Below are positions 50,901 through 59,659 of a stretch of 64,000 nucleotides of DNA, piece after piece (within the stretch, counting starts at the first letter, position 1; each line of letters starts with the position of its first letter). Source of the stretch: Calditrichota bacterium (GTDB lineage: Bacteria > Calditrichota > Calditrichia > RBG-13-44-9 > J042); NCBI GenBank assembly GCA_013150955.1, contig JAADJD010000020.1, positions 142,066 through 206,065 of the forward strand. Reading direction: 5' to 3'. The notes under the pieces are model-generated. The model was not told where the DNA came from, ran no database searches, and was given only the letters and a program-made list of their open reading frames with translations. A program made the translations under genes and the position numbers.

Positions 50901-53390
50901 TGCCGAAAAACTTCCCGTCTGATTGGGGCGAAAACGAACGGTAACTGTCTTTTGTGCACCAATGTCGATGGTAAAGGGAGTGGTTACTCCCTGCAAATAA
51001 AATGCGTTTTTTCCCGTGGTGATAATGTCCATGCCGTTGATCGTTAGCGCGGCATTACCGACGTTTGTCAGGGTGAGTTCCAGATCCGTTGAGTCTCCCA
51101 CGTAAGTATTCCCGAAATCCAGAGTATTGGTAGCAAGTTCTAACAATCCGCCGGTGCCATTACCATACAGATCGACTTGATAAACCGGTTGAGTTGGGTC
51201 GTTGGTTTGCATGGTTAATTTCACGGACAGATCACCTACCGAATCCGGCTGAAAGACCATCCGCAGGGTATCGTACTGGAATGTAGTTAATTCGAATTTG
51301 TCGGGTTGGGAAGCAAAGCTCCAGTGGGATGCATGAACACCTGTAATTTGGAAATTGGAAATGGTGAGCAACGAATTCCCGTCATTCCGGAATACAATTT
51401 CGAACGGTTGAGACTGTCCCACCGGTACACTCATGGTCGATAGCAGTGTCACTTTGTAAATTTCCGGCGCCTGTTTCATCCGGTATAAGCCCTGGTAGGT
51501 TTTATAATAAATCACCTCGGGATCGTATCGCGAAATATCTCCCCCAAGGGAACTGGTTAGTTGCAGGTTGCTTTTATCGTACATATTGTTCCAGGTTTTG
51601 CCGTGATCAAAACTTTTCATTTGACGGTAGCCGAATAAATAATGGTGCCGGCTATTGGTGGGATCAATAACCACTTCCCTCCAGTAACCGCTCTCGGAGA
51701 TTTTTGAGAATTGTGTTCCACCGTTGGTGCTCCGATAAACATAGCCGGAGTTGGTAATCACATACAACGTGTCGATGGTTTGGGGGTAAAAAGTGACTTT
51801 TTCCGGGATTTCCTGAAGATTTTCAAAAAATGTTCCACTTAAATTGACCCAGGAGATCCCGTCGTATCGGTAAAGCTCCCACATGGTGCAAACATAAAGG
51901 GATGTATTTAAGTAATTGTAGGTGGCCCCATACGCAAACGTGGGAAACCCATCTGGCACATTTAGGCGATGCCAGGTTTGTCCCCAGTCATCCGAGTAAA
52001 GGACAGGGGAACGATTCACCACCAGGGCTCGGCCGGTCAAATAAATCCGCTTATTGACCGAGTCGTAAACGATATCTTGATATTCATACAGGCTATCGGT
52101 GGCCTGGCGATTCTCCCAGCTGGATCCATTGTTTTCGCTGATGAAAAATCCTTTTTTTTCGGTGACCAATAGAATTTTTCCGGGTTCGTCTTCAGGCCAG
52201 ATCAGATCCTTCACTACCAAGTCGGTCAGGCCAATGTTTACTGGCCCCCAGGATTTGCCCCCATTTAAACTGCGATATACGCCGCCGTTGCGGGAGGCGG
52301 CAATTAAAATATCCGGATTCGTTGGAGATTCTACCACCCGCACAATGTTGGCGCCATATAGCCCTTGATTGTAGGGCAACCAGTTGTTACCTCCATCGAT
52401 GGTTTTGTAGACGCCATTTCCGTTGGTCAGGGCATAAAGGACCTGCGGATTTCGGGGATCGATGAGCACCTCCGTGATATCGGTATTCATCATGCCGTTG
52501 GTGGACAGGCGTTGCCAGGTGGCGCCGCGATCTTGCGACACATAAATGCCCCCATCCGATCCGCTTTTTCGAGCGGCAATATAGATGGTGTTGTTATCCG
52601 CCAGATACCGAATCGATTTGATGCCAATCGATGCCCCCAGGTCCACATATCGCTTTTCCCAGGTGTTCCCCTGGTCGTAGGAAATAATGATGGAGTTGGT
52701 ATACCAATCTTCATACAGAATGATCAGGCTATCATCATAAGGAGAAATGGAAATTTTGTAGAAAGTTTTATTGGTTACCTGCAGCAAATTGTTGGAAATA
52801 TCGGTCCAGGTTTGTCCACCGTCCGTGGATTTAAACAGGCTATCCGACGTGCTGAGAAATACCAGCAGGGGATTTTCCGGTGAAACGGAAATGTCGCGCA
52901 GGGTGACGTTTGGATCTTCAAAAATGATCTGCCAGGTATCTCCTTTATCATAGCTGGCAAAGGCCCGATCGTTGGTTGTGGCAATACTGTACATATAATG
53001 GGTGTTGGCAAAGCAGATGGACAATCGGCCATATGGTTGATTGTCTTTGTAGGGCTTATACTCCCAGGTAGTCCCAAAGTCCCCGCTAATCAGTAGATGG
53101 TTATAGTTGTTCACAAAAATGCTATCGCTGAATTGGGGATGGATATGGACCCCATAGATGAGCGAAAATCCATAATCAAACTTCGTCCAGCTCAATGCTG
53201 CGTCGGTAGAATAATATCCCGTTGAAGACGAGTTGAATATGATCAGGCTATCCGGAGCGGTTAATGCAATGTCTCCATAAAACAAACTGGATCCATATAA
53301 GGGGAGTCGTTCCCATGTATTGTAATTTTGTGTGTATCCGGTAACGATCAAAGCTAAGAGCATCAGGGTAGTGAAAAGGTACTTTTTCAT
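47919..53390 (-). CDS. Giant secreted protein: Asp-box/sortilin-like propeller, tandem choice-of-anchor-D modules, T9SS type A sorting domain
   Basis: About 12 Asp-box-like motifs (TDGGQTW, YDQGNTW, QDRGATW, IDGGNNW, LNGGKSW...), at least 5 NFGxVxVG-type modules, C-terminus LYQNFPNPFNPETVIKFALP...SGIYLLVLKAGNRIKTRKMMLIR. Confidence 0.9.
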   Translation of the reverse strand: MKKYLFTTLMLLALIVTGYTQNYNTWERLPLYGSSLFYGDIALTAPDSLIIFNSSSTGYYSTDAALSWTKFDYGFSLIYGVHIHPQFSDSIFVNNYNHLLISGDFGTTWEYKPYKDNQPYGRLSICFANTHYMYSIATTNDRAFASYDKGDTWQIIFEDPNVTLRDISVSPENPLLVFLSTSDSLFKSTDGGQTWTDISNNLLQVTNKTFYKISISPYDDSLIILYEDWYTNSIIISYDQGNTWEKRYVDLGASIGIKSIRYLADNNTIYIAARKSGSDGGIYVSQDRGATWQRLSTNGMMNTDITEVLIDPRNPQVLYALTNGNGVYKTIDGGNNWLPYNQGLYGANIVRVVESPTNPDILIAASRNGGVYRSLNGGKSWGPVNIGLTDLVVKDLIWPEDEPGKILLVTEKKGFFISENNGSSWENRQATDSLYEYQDIVYDSVNKRIYLTGRALVVNRSPVLYSDDWGQTWHRLNVPDGFPTFAYGATYNYLNTSLYVCTMWELYRYDGISWVNLSGTFFENLQEIPEKVTFYPQTIDTLYVITNSGYVYRSTNGGTQFSKISESGYWREVVIDPTNSRHHYLFGYRQMKSFDHGKTWNNMYDKSNLQLTSSLGGDISRYDPEVIYYKTYQGLYRMKQAPEIYKVTLLSTMSVPVGQSQPFEIVFRNDGNSLLTISNFQITGVHASHWSFASQPDKFELTTFQYDTLRMVFQPDSVGDLSVKLTMQTNDPTQPVYQVDLYGNGTGGLLELATNTLDFGNTYVGDSTDLELTLTNVGNAALTINGMDIITTGKNAFYLQGVTTPFTIDIGAQKTVTVRFRPNQTGSFSATLIINSDDVYQSQHNVSLAGKGVAADIDLSGVTEIDFGGVYVGYSVKQNLLVKNTGDANLIIHQVVIPDTAFRLINPTLPIEIAPGQSAQLEFQFTPETLDRYETIMQIYSNDPDTEENPVSVLLKGQGVDRSPAELVLSQNEQNFGEVNIGLTSEPWELTLINNSSVYDLRLDSITINEPAFYFESDVSFPYRLDPGSSITLNVYFKPDTTRNYYGILTIYSNASNSPTQVNLSGVGIFNVGSLSISTTTVNFGQVYLQQRDTITVLLSNTHAMYPVRIDNISVQGNRFYITFLDTSIFPFLLMAQEVYPIPIVFRPTEETSYQGELQIKSNDPNQSLITVSLSGEGIYSRGTIQVSAETINFDTVLVDSVSPPYLVTIANSHQYSSFTIDSIVSNSPAFSFQFSRILPLTMAPQQQETLRVTFHPTQAQTYSGKIFIYSDATNNGFYTIQMQGIGKLPEPPQVTFDPTAISASPGSQMEIQIQLRSDLPIAYARIFYHVGGKTEFDSTDLQPINPQQYGATLPAWLASERGAVYYFKISNGQFVTRYPEQGVFNLPVKMQNLDRNLISDGRYQMVSVPLQLDDPSPLAVLGDNLGEYNEYKWRLFRWINGEYVELSDKDKSIGAFQPGLAFWLATRTATSFNTGSGISTPVADSFVVSLQKGWNQIGNPFAFPVDWSTVKRVGNIANDLWGYNPQSGGYEAATVLQPWEGYFVNALDNQAALVFYPIEAGLQKPASPFEIQDGWAIRIQAGNETAMDRDNYAGMAAVATDGYDPLDWFEPPAIGDFISLYFSHPDWDIPGSFSTDWRSVKENGDVWDFTVSTQSPSRSIQLTFEILGKIPSEFEIWLWDKGTHIPINLQKQPEYSFELRQQENARDFKLIVGTREFVEQVFGEIDILPRELTLYQNFPNPFNPETVIKFALPGDEQVSVIVYNLLGQKVRTLIANQRLSRGYHTVLWKGDNDHNIPQASGIYLLVLKAGNRIKTRKMMLIR

Positions 53391-53418
53391 TGCCAGATCT
53401 CCTCACGCATTTATTGCT

Positions 53419-54279
53419 TTATTTTTGGCCAGGGGGTAATGGCGGCAATCCGATGGGTTCTTCCTGTTCCGAGGCCAGTCCGGCTCCCTGTTTGGAGCCC
53501 AGTAAAACAGCGGCCAGAATGCCACCACCGGCTACCAGGGTTCCCGCGCCTACCCAGAACCAGGTTTTCTTCCGGGAGGCCTTCTTTTCCAGTTTCACGG
53601 TTAGTTTACCGGCTTTGTTGACCTTTACTTTGCCTTTCCATTCCCTGTATCCATCGTGTTTGATGCGAACTTCGTGAACCCCTTCTTCCAGTGTGGCCAC
53701 CAACGGGGAAAGTCCCAGGTACTTCCCATCCACATAAACCGAACTATTACCGGGTTCGGAGAAAATTTTAATTTCGAAGGTTTTCAATTCAATCCGGATA
53801 CCTGCCAGCTGTTTGGCCAATCGCTCCAGTAAGGCTATCAGATTCTCCTTACTGCCGGAAACATTTTCGCTCATGGTGCGGGTAACTTTCCCGGTTTCCA
53901 CATTAACGATGCGAAGATCCACCGTGTACGTGTCCTCGATTTTCCCAATGCTTCCGGTGATGATCTGCTGCACACCCAGAAGCTTACCGGCCTGGCTGAT
54001 GGACTCTTCAGAAATCACCCCACTCATCTGCAGACCGATTTCTTCCAGGATCAGGTTGATTTTTTCCCTCTCCACCACGGTAAATTTTTGCGTTTCGACC
54101 AGGACTGAGCGAAATCGATCGGTAAGTGCGGCGGCTTCAGCTGCAGAAATGCCCTTCCCCTCGAAATCGAACACCGCAATATTTACCCGTTTTGCGGGTA
54201 CCTGCCCCATGACAAGTTGTAGGATGGGTTGGGTAATGAGCAAAAATACCAGGATAAAACAAAGTATGCATCGATTCAT
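53419..54279 (-). CDS. CsgG-like/PEGA-domain envelope protein
   Basis: NIAVFDFEGKGISAAEAAALTDRFRSVLVETQKFTVVEREKINLILEE; PEGA IKIFSEPGNSSVYVDGKYLGLSPLVATLEEGVHEVRIKHDGY. Confidence 0.85.
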   Translation of the reverse strand: MNRCILCFILVFLLITQPILQLVMGQVPAKRVNIAVFDFEGKGISAAEAAALTDRFRSVLVETQKFTVVEREKINLILEEIGLQMSGVISEESISQAGKLLGVQQIITGSIGKIEDTYTVDLRIVNVETGKVTRTMSENVSGSKENLIALLERLAKQLAGIRIELKTFEIKIFSEPGNSSVYVDGKYLGLSPLVATLEEGVHEVRIKHDGYREWKGKVKVNKAGKLTVKLEKKASRKKTWFWVGAGTLVAGGGILAAVLLGSKQGAGLASEQEEPIGLPPLPPGQK

Positions 54280-54588
54280 AAAATACCCTCCTGCAACGGC
54301 TTGAGAATTTATGTGATAAACAGTGATTATCTGCGACGGTAGCACAGTCAATAAAGATTAAAGGGAGAGTTTAAAACAGATGGAAAATGCGCAACCCGGT
54401 TCCGTTACGGCGAAAATCGTGAGTAAACCGCTAAATCCGTGTTCAAAAGGACATTACGATTATTCCCCCTGATCCCCACACAATTTCTATTTTTTCGGAT
54501 AAATTTTTCAAAACCTTACACTTTATTTGGTAGTTTTGTGCCGGGTGTGCTGTATTTGGAATTTCGCTTCTGGGAAATGGGAGGGCAT

Positions 54589-54760
54589 TAACCCAGATTA
54601 TGCAATAAACCACGAATCACACGAATAAAACCAAAAATATCTACAAAATCGTGAATAAACCACAAAACACATTTTCATCCAGATATCATCCAATGGATTT
54701 TATTATTTTTATTCGTTTTAATTCGTGTCATTCGTAGGCTAAAGCATATTCCAGGTTTAA
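54589..54760. repeat. Dispersed palindromic intergenic repeat, copy E (inverted orientation)
   Basis: taacccagattatgcaataaaccacgaatcacacgaat ... acattttcatccagat ... attcgtgtcattcgtagg. Confidence 0.83.
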
Positions 54761-54834
54761 CGTGAAGCGCCCCGGCTCCGTCTGGTCTTCAAACGTGATT
54801 CGCCGTTCGAAACGGAAGTTGATGTAAAATGGCC

Positions 54835-55266
54835 TTACTCCTCTGGCATGGAACATTTTTTCATTTGATTCGCCATCTGCACGATCTCTTCTGCAGAATA
54901 GAGGCGTCCCCGATTTACGCCCGGACACTGACGCGCCACCATCTTCCATCGATAAGCAGACTTCAGGTGCTCCGGCCAGAACGGATATGTCCGACACTGA
55001 AGCGGTCGTACCGGGTAAATTTGGCACCCCTGTCCATCGAAAAAAATACAGGCCCCGTTCGGGTGAGAACGAAGTTGCCATTGATCCTGGTGACCTGGAT
55101 CCAGGTATTTATTCAAAAATGTTTCCTAGGAAATATTCAAGAACTGGCAGATTTCCAACGCCTCTTCCGCTGTGCAATTCACCACCCCTTCGGGATCCAC
55201 ACAACAGGAGCCGCATCCCGTACAGGTAAAACGCAATCCTGCCTGATAAAATTTGTTTCCCTTCAT
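54835..55266 (-). pseudogene. YkgJ-family (CxxCxxCC) cysteine-cluster protein interrupted by one in-frame TAG
   Basis: Continuous reading frame MKGNKFYQAGLRFTCTGCGSCCVDPEGVVNCTAEEALEICQFLNIS*ETFLNKYLDPGHQDQWQLRSHPNGACIFFDGQGCQIYPVRPLQCRTYPFWPEHL...; stop at complement(55126..55128). Confidence 0.85.
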
Positions 55267-55655
55267 TGCTCTACTCAAAACAAATGGCAAGGATAATTCT
55301 GGAACAAAGAGAAACCAAATTGTTTTTCATTTTTTGATCCGGGAATTTGAACCGGTTCCATCTCTGCACACTGGAATGCCAATCGTGGGAAGTCAAATTG
55401 ATTGTAAAGATGCTTTCTTTTGAATTGGCCTCTCTTTAGTCGCTTGCTTTGTTTCAGTTTGCAGAAATGCATCATTGGCAGGGTGGTGTCAGGTGGCGAA
55501 AAGGGCGAAAATATAAGGTGTAAGTCATTGTAAAATAATGAATAATACGGTATTTTGCACAAATACTTTTTTCTTGACAAATCATTTCCCTGTGAGTAAT
55601 TTTTTGAAGCATTTGTAAGTCAATGAAAATCTTTAAGAATAACGAGATATAAGCG

Positions 55656-57125
55656 ATGGTCAGGCTTACCCAACAGTTGTCCCTGGAACAGCGGCTCACG
55701 CCCCAGCAGATCCTGCTGTCGACCCTGCTGCAGCTACCCATGCTCAGCCTGGAACAGAAGATCAAAACGGAACTGGAGCTGAATCCGGTGCTGGAAGAGT
55801 CCGATGAACTGGAAGAAATCCAGGATGAGGAACTGGAAATTGAAGAAAACGCCGAAGAGGTCGAGGAAATTCAGGAAGAATTCGAACAGCTGGAAGAAAA
55901 CAATAAGAGCGAAGAAGAGGAAATGTATGAGGAGGTGGAAGAGGATATTAACTGGGAAGACCTGATCAACGATGAAAGTACCTACGAGCTGAAAATGCCC
56001 TCCCAGAAGGATGAAGATGAATATGAGCGTCCCGAAGTCTACCATGCCACCATGGCGGAGTATCTTTTGAATCAATTGCGGTTGCTGAATTTACAGGAAG
56101 ATGATTTCCGCATTGGGGAATACATCATTTACAATTTAAGGGACGATGGATACCTGGATCCGGAGGTGACCGTTGAAAATATTGCGCAGATATTTAATGT
56201 GACCCCGGAGCACGTGGAAAGAATCTTGAAGATGATTCAGCAGTTCGATCCGGTGGGAATTGCCGCTCGAAATTTGCAGGAGTGCTTACTGGTTCAACTG
56301 GAAGCCAAGAACGAAAACGGGGAATATGATACGGCCATCCGCATTTTAAAAGAGGATTACGAGGACTTTGTAAATAAACGCTACGAAAAAATCGCCGAAA
56401 AGCTGGACATCTCCCTGGATGAAGTCAAAAAGGCGGTGCATGAAATTAGCCGCCTGAATCCCAAACCGGGTGAGGGATTCTGGGATGTGCGTCAGAATTA
56501 TGTGATCCCGGATTTTATAGTGGAAAAAGTGGATGACGAACTGGTCATCTCGCTGAATGAATGGAACATGCCGGGATTACGAATCAGCCCGCATTATTTA
56601 AAGCTGCTCAGTCAGGCCCGGAAGCTGGGGAAGGACGTTCGGAAATTCTTACGCAAAAAAGTGGAAAGCGCGCGCTGGTTTCTCATGGCCCTGCATCAGC
56701 GGCGGGCCACCATGTTGAAGGTGATGCACGCCATTGTGGAAAAACAAAAGGACTTTTTTGAAAAAGGGCCCGAGCACATTAAGCCCATGATCATGAAAGA
56801 CATTGCTGATATGATCGGCATGGATATTTCTACTGTCAGCCGGGTGGTGAATGGGAAATACGTCCAGACGGATTATGGGGTGTTCGAGTTAAAATACTTT
56901 TTCAACGAAGGGATGGAAACCGCAGATGGGGAAGAGGTCAGTACCCTGAAAATTAAAGAGCGCTTGAAGGAAATCATTGAGAATGAAGATCCCAACAAAC
57001 CTTATAGCGATGAAAAACTGGCGGAGATATTAAACAAAGAGGGCATTCCCATCGCACGGCGGACGGTGGCAAAATATCGTGAGCAGCTGGGCATTCCCAT
57101 TGCACGACTCCGACGGAAAATTTAG
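55656..57125 (+). CDS. rpoN: RNA polymerase sigma-54 factor
   Basis: Region I LTQQLSLEQRLTPQQILLSTLLQLPMLSLEQKI; RpoN-box-like ARRTVAKYREQLGIP; DISTVSRVVNGKYVQTDYGVFELKYFF. Confidence 0.96.
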   Translation: MVRLTQQLSLEQRLTPQQILLSTLLQLPMLSLEQKIKTELELNPVLEESDELEEIQDEELEIEENAEEVEEIQEEFEQLEENNKSEEEEMYEEVEEDINWEDLINDESTYELKMPSQKDEDEYERPEVYHATMAEYLLNQLRLLNLQEDDFRIGEYIIYNLRDDGYLDPEVTVENIAQIFNVTPEHVERILKMIQQFDPVGIAARNLQECLLVQLEAKNENGEYDTAIRILKEDYEDFVNKRYEKIAEKLDISLDEVKKAVHEISRLNPKPGEGFWDVRQNYVIPDFIVEKVDDELVISLNEWNMPGLRISPHYLKLLSQARKLGKDVRKFLRKKVESARWFLMALHQRRATMLKVMHAIVEKQKDFFEKGPEHIKPMIMKDIADMIGMDISTVSRVVNGKYVQTDYGVFELKYFFNEGMETADGEEVSTLKIKERLKEIIENEDPNKPYSDEKLAEILNKEGIPIARRTVAKYREQLGIPIARLRRKI

Positions 57126-57249
57126 TCGAAATCATTTTCCCCAAACCATTGTGTTACACCCTCCCACAATTTCCCGGACAAAATTTCACCCCATTGAACA
57201 ACCCAAGGGATGTTTGTTTGATTGGCTGTGTGGCCTGAAAATTCGTTTC

Positions 57250-57330
57250 GAGATTTATTCGCGATTTTATTGATATGCTTTGGCTTCATTCGCGGGATTT
57301 CGCGGTTTATTGCATAATCCGGGTTAATGC
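57250..57330. repeat. Dispersed palindromic intergenic repeat, copy F (right half only)
   Basis: agatttattcgcgattttattgatatgctttggcttcattcgcgggatttcgcggtttattgcataatccgggtta. Confidence 0.75.
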
Positions 57331-58355
57331 CTTTTGATTTTCAACGAAAGATCTGGACCGTGTTCATCATTGCCTTTCAGTAGCAGTTCGGCGATCTGTA
57401 CCGCATTGGTGGCCGCCCCTTTTCGCAAGTTGTCGCTCACCACCCACAGATGCAATGCACGGGGATTCCAGGGATCCTGACGGATGCGTCCCACATAAAC
57501 CGGATCGGTGTCCTGAGCGGTTACTGGCATGGGATACTGATTGCGTGGGGGATCATCGATCAAAACCACACCGGGCGCCGATTGGAGGGTATCCCGAATC
57601 GCCTCCAGCGTAAATGGCTGTTCCAGCTCCAGATAAACCGCTTCCGAATGTCCTCCCAGAACCGGCACCCGCACCGCCGTGGCAGACACCGGCAGGTGGG
57701 GTTCATCAAGAATTTTTCGCGTTTCGACAATAATTTTCCATTCCTCACGGGTAAATCCGTTGTCCAGAAATTGATCGATATGTGGGATGCAGTTAAACGC
57801 AATCGGGTGAGGATAGTAGGGAGAAGCGGCCTTTCCAGCATGAAGCTCCTCCTTCAATTGTTGAACGGCCTGTTTCCCGCTACCCGTTACGGCCTGGTAG
57901 GTGGAAACCAGTATCCGCTGAATCCGAAACTGTTGATGCAGAGGGTGGATGGCCACCACCAGCTGGATGGTGGAGCAGTTGGGATTGGCGATGAGGGTTG
58001 CATTTTTGTGAAGCGTATGTGCGTTGACTTCAGGAACGACCAGCGGAACGGCGGGATCGAGTCGCCAGGCGCTGGAATTATCAATGACGCGCGCTCCCGA
58101 GGAGATGGCCAGTGGGGCATATTGGCGGCTGATTTCAGCACCGGCAGAAAAAAGGGCCAGATCAACATCCCGGAAACTCTGCGAATGCAATGGCTGAACC
58201 TTGATCCGTTCTCCCCGGAAATGAATGTCTGAACCTACTGAATCTTGGGAGGCAATGGGGATAAGCCGATTGACCGGGAAAGATCGTTCTTCCAGAACCT
58301 GAATCATCTTTTGGCCCACAAGGCCGGTTGCTCCCACGATGGCTATGGTGGTCAT
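57324..58355 (-). CDS. asd: Aspartate-semialdehyde dehydrogenase
   Basis: IAIVGATGLVGQKMIQVLEER; ANPNCSTIQLVVAIHPL; STYQAVTGSGKQAVQQL. Confidence 0.96.
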   Translation of the reverse strand: MTTIAIVGATGLVGQKMIQVLEERSFPVNRLIPIASQDSVGSDIHFRGERIKVQPLHSQSFRDVDLALFSAGAEISRQYAPLAISSGARVIDNSSAWRLDPAVPLVVPEVNAHTLHKNATLIANPNCSTIQLVVAIHPLHQQFRIQRILVSTYQAVTGSGKQAVQQLKEELHAGKAASPYYPHPIAFNCIPHIDQFLDNGFTREEWKIIVETRKILDEPHLPVSATAVRVPVLGGHSEAVYLELEQPFTLEAIRDTLQSAPGVVLIDDPPRNQYPMPVTAQDTDPVYVGRIRQDPWNPRALHLWVVSDNLRKGAATNAVQIAELLLKGNDEHGPDLSLKIKRH

Positions 58356-58375
58356 GTTATCCTCCTATTGAAAAG

Positions 58376-59659
58376 TTATAGGCATTCGGTTTGTGGGGTT
58401 TTTTCCAGCACTCTTTTTGAGGGGGAAATTCGCTCCAGAAACGGTTTCAGGATGGCCGCCAGTTGATCAAATTCAATCAGAAACGCATCGTGACCGTGAG
58501 GCGATTGAATTTCCCGATATTCGGCCATGGGCACATGGCGTGCCATTTCCTTCTGTTCTTCCACGGGATAAAGAACGTCCGATTGAATCCCGATAAACAG
58601 GGCGGGCACGGTTACTTTTTCCAGCACATCGGGAAGCGAACCTCTCCCGCGGGTGATGTCGTGCCAGTCCATGGCTCGCGTTAAATAAAGATAGCTATTG
58701 GCATCGAAGCGCAGGAAAAATTTATCCCCCTGATAATGCAGGTAGCGTTCCACCTGAAAGAAGGGATTGTCCGAGAAACCATGCGAGGGTAGGGGAAGCT
58801 CCATCATTTGCCGCGAGAATTTTTGCAGAAATGAAGAGAAACTGCGGTAAGAAATCATGGCAATCATGCGTGCCAGTTTCATTCCGTTAACCGGTGGATG
58901 CGTGTAATTTCCTTCCTGCCACGCGGGATCGTTCAGGATGGCCCGTCGGGATACCTCATTAAACGCAATTGCCCAGGGGGAGTGGCGGGCACTGGTCGCA
59001 ATAGGAATGATTGCCTGCACCTGTTGCGGAAACATCAGTGCCCATTCCAGAACCTGCATGCCACCCAGAGAGCCACCGACCACGGCATTTAGTTGCCGTA
59101 TGCCCAGGGTTTTCATCAGGAGCTGCTGCACCCGAACCATGTCGCGCACGGTGATTGAAGGGAATCGGGTGCGGTATGGGCTCCCACTTATTGGATCCCT
59201 GCTCAACGGGCCGGTGGTGCCGTAACAACTCCCCAGTAAATTGGGCACCAGAATGCAGTATTTTTCCGTGTCCAGGGCTTTCCCCGGCCCAATAAGTGCA
59301 TTCCACCATCCGGGGTAGTGTTGAATGGTGCCCAGGCGGGATGGTTCTAAAGGTGCGGCATGTTTTTCAAAAGCTTCCGCAAACAATTCAGGGGCGCGGT
59401 TTTCCAGGTCAGCGGCATGGGAACTTCCCGTTAATGCGTGGCAGACCAGAATAACGTTTGTTTTTTCTGCATTAAGATTTCCATAAGCTTCAAAGGCGAC
59501 GGTGATGCGTTTCAGCTGGCCTCCCATTTCCAGCATAAAGCCTTCTTCGGGCAGCGGTAATGAGATTGCTGAAGGCCGGAAACGAGACGGTGCAGATCGA
59601 TCGACCGTTTGCGGGCGCACCTTTTGATGCAATGAAACAGCTGTGGGAATTCGACTCAT
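58376..59659 (-). CDS. metX: Homoserine O-acetyltransferase
   Basis: GSLGGMQVLEWA; CHALTGSSHAAD; PLSRDPISGSPY; SPHGHDAFLIE. Confidence 0.94.
   Translation of the reverse strand: MSRIPTAVSLHQKVRPQTVDRSAPSRFRPSAISLPLPEEGFMLEMGGQLKRITVAFEAYGNLNAEKTNVILVCHALTGSSHAADLENRAPELFAEAFEKHAAPLEPSRLGTIQHYPGWWNALIGPGKALDTEKYCILVPNLLGSCYGTTGPLSRDPISGSPYRTRFPSITVRDMVRVQQLLMKTLGIRQLNAVVGGSLGGMQVLEWALMFPQQVQAIIPIATSARHSPWAIAFNEVSRRAILNDPAWQEGNYTHPPVNGMKLARMIAMISYRSFSSFLQKFSRQMMELPLPSHGFSDNPFFQVERYLHYQGDKFFLRFDANSYLYLTRAMDWHDITRGRGSLPDVLEKVTVPALFIGIQSDVLYPVEEQKEMARHVPMAEYREIQSPHGHDAFLIEFDQLAAILKPFLERISPSKRVLEKTPQTECL

Noticed and set aside
53390-53677. 95-aa + strand ORF at the start of the giant gene
   Set aside because: Antisense to the CsgG/PEGA gene; no supporting motifs.
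54728-55081. 117-aa minus-strand ORF MATSFSPERGLYFF...
   Set aside because: Out-of-frame overlap with the YkgJ-family reading frame, which carries all the family motifs.
55777-55975. Glu-rich low-complexity stretch in RpoN as an anomaly
   Set aside because: Acidic, variable region II is normal for sigma-54 factors.
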